The notes below the pieces were generated by a model. The model was not told the DNA's origin and ran no database searches. It saw nothing but the letters and a program-made list of their open reading frames with translations. DNA of 8,394 nt from Flavobacteriales bacterium (GTDB taxonomy: Bacteria > Bacteroidota > Bacteroidia > NS11-12g > UBA955). Every line of letters begins with the position of its first letter. Position 1 is the first letter of the stretch. Position numbers and translations under genes: made by a program. Below, piece after piece: positions 5,827 through 8,394 of this stretch. The DNA is taken from the NCBI GenBank assembly GCA_947472115.1, contig CANIZU010000074.1:1-8394 (forward strand). Reading direction: 5' to 3'.

Positions 5827-6990
5827 TTAGTCTTTGAAAGGATTTCTGATTTGATAACTTTTGGTTCGATGGAAGTATTTCTTGTAGCCTTTGATTACCC
5901 ACATGAGGATTTTGCCTTTCGTGAAAAATAGGTAGCTATTTTCTACGGGTACAGCGCCCATCGTACTTTTTATTTCGGTGGCAGTTCTACCCAAGCACAC
6001 AAACTGGGATTGGTTATCGATGCCATGGCGAATCACATCGTACATCATTCGTTGGTAAAGGGAGGCTTCCGCTGCCTCATCGGTGAGCCCTAAATGCATC
6101 GCATAGGTGCCCTGATTGCTGTCGATGGCAGTAATGAAACCGCAGAGCACCTCGTTTTTGTAATAACCCCAAACTTTAAAATCGTCCTTTAATGTCCTAG
6201 CGAAAGTGTGTAACATAGCCGAAATGTTGGGGGAAATGGCCAAGGTTTTGTCTTTCAGGGTATGTCCAAGCAGTTGCGCACATTGCGGAATCCATTCGTT
6301 GGCTTGTTGGATGGATAAGGGCTGGACGGAGTAATTCTCGGTTGTTTTGAGTACTTTATTTGTCCGAACGCGGTATTTTGAACTCATGTTTGAAATGTAA
6401 TCTTCAAACGTTTTCCATGATTCTCTTATTTCTAGATTCATGAATGGCTCGGCCGGAATTGTTACCGCATTGGAAATTGTTGGCATGCCTTGTACGTTGA
6501 TGATTTGCACTCCGCAGTTGTTTGCATCATCGATTGCTATATGACCTGAATTAGAGACTTCTGGAAATTGTAAACCTGGGCTACAGGCATTGCCGGCGTA
6601 GTGAATAAATCCTTTGGTACTTAAAAGGTTGATGGCTTTTAAGATGGTTCGATCTACGTATTTTCCTGTGGGTTTGGATAGTTCTAGATAACTGTATGGA
6701 AAGGGTTTCCCATCCAAATAGAGGCTACCGCCAAAATTGCCAAAAGCAGATTGTAATTGATAAAACTTGGAAAAATCTATGGGTTTCAATGTGCGATTGT
6801 ATGTGGGGTTAACAAAACCCGAGGGGTGATTGTTTTTCGGTAGGCAAAATTGGCACAAAAGAGCCCTCAAACCAAGTGATTGGTGAGAATGAATCAAAAA
6901 ATGCCGACGAAAGATGGTTCTAAATCGTTGATTGGAACAAATGGGTATTTCGCTTGTGGCAAAATTCTTGTAGGTTTGTAATTCTAGCAT
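5827..6990 (-). CDS. FemAB/GNAT-like acyltransferase, 5' end possibly frameshifted
   Basis: A 387-residue reading frame whose second half looks like a FemAB-type or GNAT-fold N-acyltransferase. Residues 184-215 (MNLEIRESWKTFEDY... SSKYRVRTNKVLK) match the segment that begins the acyltransferase core in this group. VWGYYKNEVLCGFITAI (273-289) is the typical beta-strand with the acyl-donor site. YAMHLGLTDEAA and LYQRMMYDVIRHGI follow, then CLGRTATEIKSTMGA near 332-346. Such proteins transfer acyl or aminoacyl groups, in some cases to peptidoglycan precursors; the substrate here is unknown. There is no signal peptide. Residues 15-71 contain no Asp or Glu, have clustered Arg, His and Cys, and use several rare Arg codons, while other frames in the same stretch look more protein-like. 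The real N-terminus may therefore differ, or the gene may be broken. Its start is only 25 bp from the divergent peptidase gene. Confidence 0.7.
   Translation of the reverse strand: MLELQTYKNFATSEIPICSNQRFRTIFRRHFLIHSHQSLGLRALLCQFCLPKNNHPSGFVNPTYNRTLKPIDFSKFYQLQSAFGNFGGSLYLDGKPFPYSYLELSKPTGKYVDRTILKAINLLSTKGFIHYAGNACSPGLQFPEVSNSGHIAIDDANNCGVQIINVQGMPTISNAVTIPAEPFMNLEIRESWKTFEDYISNMSSKYRVRTNKVLKTTENYSVQPLSIQQANEWIPQCAQLLGHTLKDKTLAISPNISAMLHTFARTLKDDFKVWGYYKNEVLCGFITAIDSNQGTYAMHLGLTDEAAEASLYQRMMYDVIRHGIDNQSQFVCLGRTATEIKSTMGAVPVENSYLFFTKGKILMWVIKGYKKYFHRTKSYQIRNPFKD
6971..6978 (+). promoter_or_regulatory. Candidate -7 promoter element for the M49-like peptidase gene
   Basis: TAGGTTTG matches the Bacteroidota -7 consensus TAnnTTTG exactly, 37 bp upstream of the plus-strand ATG at 7016. 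Transcription would begin near 6984, leaving a leader of roughly 30 nt. No good TTG lies 17-23 bp upstream. The element falls inside the first codons of the divergent acyltransferase frame, so the two promoters would overlap, unless that frame really begins further inside. Confidence 0.35.
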
Positions 6991-6995
6991 AAAAT

Positions 6996-7005
6996 TTCAA
7001 TTGAA
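6996..7005. promoter_or_regulatory. 10-bp palindrome in the divergent intergenic gap
   Basis: TTCAATTGAA is a perfect palindrome in the 25-bp gap between the divergent acyltransferase and peptidase genes. A dimeric regulator binding here could control both. At this length in AT-rich DNA it could easily be chance. Confidence 0.25.
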
Positions 7006-7015
7006 GTATTCTACG

Positions 7016-8394
7016 ATGAAACAAAAATTCTCAATCTTACTCACTGTGGCATTGTCTGCCTTAGTTGCACCTACCTACGCGCAATCGTCTGGCAAAGCCA
7101 AAAAGAAAACCCCAACTCCAACACAAGTTGCGCCTACTAAGAATATCGCAGCGCAGCGACTGGGGATGTATAAAAAATTCGCACTAAAAACAGATACCGC
7201 TTTGTTGTCGGTTGCTGAACGCGAATGTATTACCCACTTGATTAAAGCCGCCCAGATTGCAGATCGCATTTTCTGGAAGCAGACTTACGGCGATAAGGAT
7301 CAATTTCTTAGAAGTATCAAGGATTCTTCAGAACGCAAATTTGCTGAAATCAATTACGGTCCTTGGGATCGATTGAACAACAATGAGCCATTCATGAAGG
7401 GTTACGGTCCAAAGCCTGATGGTGTAAACTTTTATCCCCGCGATTTTTCTACGCAAGGGATCGACACAAACATGATGGAGTTTATCAAAAGTCCTTATTC
7501 GATAGTGCGCGACTTTAAAATGCCTGGTCCGATTGACCCAAGCAAGCATAAAGATGGTCCAATTTTTCCAGAACCGATGGGAATGCCAATTACGACTGCT
7601 TCGGGCAAGCAATATGAGACATTGAAGTACGGCGAATTTTATCGTGAGGATGTAATGAAGTTGGGTGATGAAATGCATGCAGCCTCAGAAGCGATCATGA
7701 AAGAAGACAAGGAATTTGCGATGTATTTGAGGGAGAGAATGGGTGCTTTGATGATGGACGACTATATTGGAAGTGATATCAAATGGTTGGGTTTGAAAGG
7801 CCACTTGGATTTTGTAATTGGACCGATTGAGAATTATGAAGACAAATTATTGGGTCAGAAAACTTCATACGAAGCCTATGTTTTGGTGAGAGACAAAGAA
7901 TGGGGTGCCAAGTTGGATAAGTTTATCGCCTATTTGCCGACTTTACAGGCGGGTTTGCCCGTTTCTGCAGAATACAAGCCAGATTTGAATGCAGCAGTGG
8001 AAGACGCAGGGAATGGTGCAGTAGAAATGCAGATGAATGAGCCGGGATTTCCGCCAATGGACGGTATGCATAAACCCATGAGTCAGCTAGCCGTGTTTGA
8101 TGTCGTTTATTATGGTGGTGATTGCAATTCAGGCAGCAAAACGATTGCGGTTAACTTACCAAACGACGAGCGGATCCAGAAGAATTTTGGAACACGTCGT
8201 TCACAGTTGAAAAATACAATGCAAGCAAAATTCGAGAATATGGTTGTCCCCATTTCTCAGCGTGTGATTTTGCCATCGCAGCAAAAACATATCACTTTTA
8301 ACGCGTTTTTCTCCAATGTGATGTTTCATGAAGTGGCGCACGGTTTGGGCATCAAAAATGTGGTGAATAATCCTAAACTCACCGTGAGAGAAGC
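7016..8394 (+). CDS. Exported zinc peptidase related to dipeptidyl peptidase III (M49-like), C-terminus outside window
   Basis: The frame stays open from ATG 7016 to the window end, giving 459 residues with no stop. Residues 1-23 form a clear signal peptide (MKQKFSILLTVALSALVAPTYAQ), followed by a Lys/Pro/Thr-rich linker SSGKAKKKTPTPTQ, so the product is periplasmic or outer-surface. The body resembles the DPP III-like family of Bacteroidota, with NYGPWDRLNNNEPF (about 111-124), GVNFYPRDF (133-141) and KTIAVNLPNDERI (377-389). The zinc motif is FHEVAHGLG, with His438, Glu439 and His442. Classical M49 enzymes have HExxxH, one residue longer; the HEVxHGLG variant occurs in DPP III-like proteins, as I recall them. 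The expected third zinc ligand, a Glu in an EE-x-K/R-AD helix, would lie past the window end. The family suggests oligopeptide cleavage; the actual activity is unproven. It is the only gene on the plus strand here. Confidence 0.88.
   Translation, partial: MKQKFSILLTVALSALVAPTYAQSSGKAKKKTPTPTQVAPTKNIAAQRLGMYKKFALKTDTALLSVAERECITHLIKAAQIADRIFWKQTYGDKDQFLRSIKDSSERKFAEINYGPWDRLNNNEPFMKGYGPKPDGVNFYPRDFSTQGIDTNMMEFIKSPYSIVRDFKMPGPIDPSKHKDGPIFPEPMGMPITTASGKQYETLKYGEFYREDVMKLGDEMHAASEAIMKEDKEFAMYLRERMGALMMDDYIGSDIKWLGLKGHLDFVIGPIENYEDKLLGQKTSYEAYVLVRDKEWGAKLDKFIAYLPTLQAGLPVSAEYKPDLNAAVEDAGNGAVEMQMNEPGFPPMDGMHKPMSQLAVFDVVYYGGDCNSGSKTIAVNLPNDERIQKNFGTRRSQLKNTMQAKFENMVVPISQRVILPSQQKHITFNAFFSNVMFHEVAHGLGIKNVVNNPKLTVRE

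Noticed and set aside
7075..7678. Two minus-strand open frames (64 and 116 codons) opposite the M49-like gene
   Set aside because: Both are antisense to the continuous plus-strand frame with signal peptide and zinc motif; no independent support.
1..8394. CRISPR array, tRNA, rRNA, insertion sequence or phage remnant
   Set aside because: No regularly spaced repeats, transposase-like protein or RNA gene sequence was seen on either strand.

Overview
The window comes from a member of the Bacteroidota; class and genus cannot be fixed from it. Three things point there. Start codons follow A/T-rich leaders without Shine-Dalgarno sequences. Several upstream regions carry matches to the Bacteroidota -7 element TAnnTTTG. 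The protein set is also typical: a KdtA with RYDFW in place of the usual acidic motif, an outer-membrane beta-barrel beside kdtA, a secreted C1 peptidase, a FemAB-like acyltransferase and an M49-related peptidase. The DNA looks moderately AT-rich by eye. There is no tRNA, rRNA, insertion sequence, phage gene or CRISPR array, and no gene-free stretch longer than about 120 bases.

Layout. Positions 1-327 (minus strand) hold the chaperonin pair: complete groS and the first codons of groL, cut by the window edge. Upstream of groS is a CTTGGC-N9-GCCAAG palindrome that could be its operator. Positions 446-4500 (minus strand) hold four genes with one likely promoter at about 4516-4523, in transcription order: alanine dehydrogenase (ald), an alpha/beta-hydrolase, an outer-membrane beta-barrel protein and kdtA. 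The gaps are 6, 59 and 3 bp, so an operon is likely, although the barrel gene may have its own promoter. Positions 4544-6990 (minus strand) hold a secreted bleomycin-hydrolase-like C1 peptidase and, upstream of it, a FemAB/GNAT-like acyltransferase whose first 70 or so codons look damaged or out of frame. From 7016 to the window end (plus strand) there is a divergent, exported, M49-related zinc peptidase, truncated by the window edge.

How the genes fit together. Much of the window serves the cell envelope: Kdo transfer onto lipid A, an outer-membrane barrel, two exported peptidases and a possible peptidoglycan or cell-surface acyltransferase. Ald and GroES/EL are housekeeping. I found no convincing new multi-gene system. 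The most useful leads are the groS palindrome, two perfect GC-rich hairpins inside kdtA, the suspect 5' end of the acyltransferase gene, and the HExxH zinc motif in the M49-like protein.
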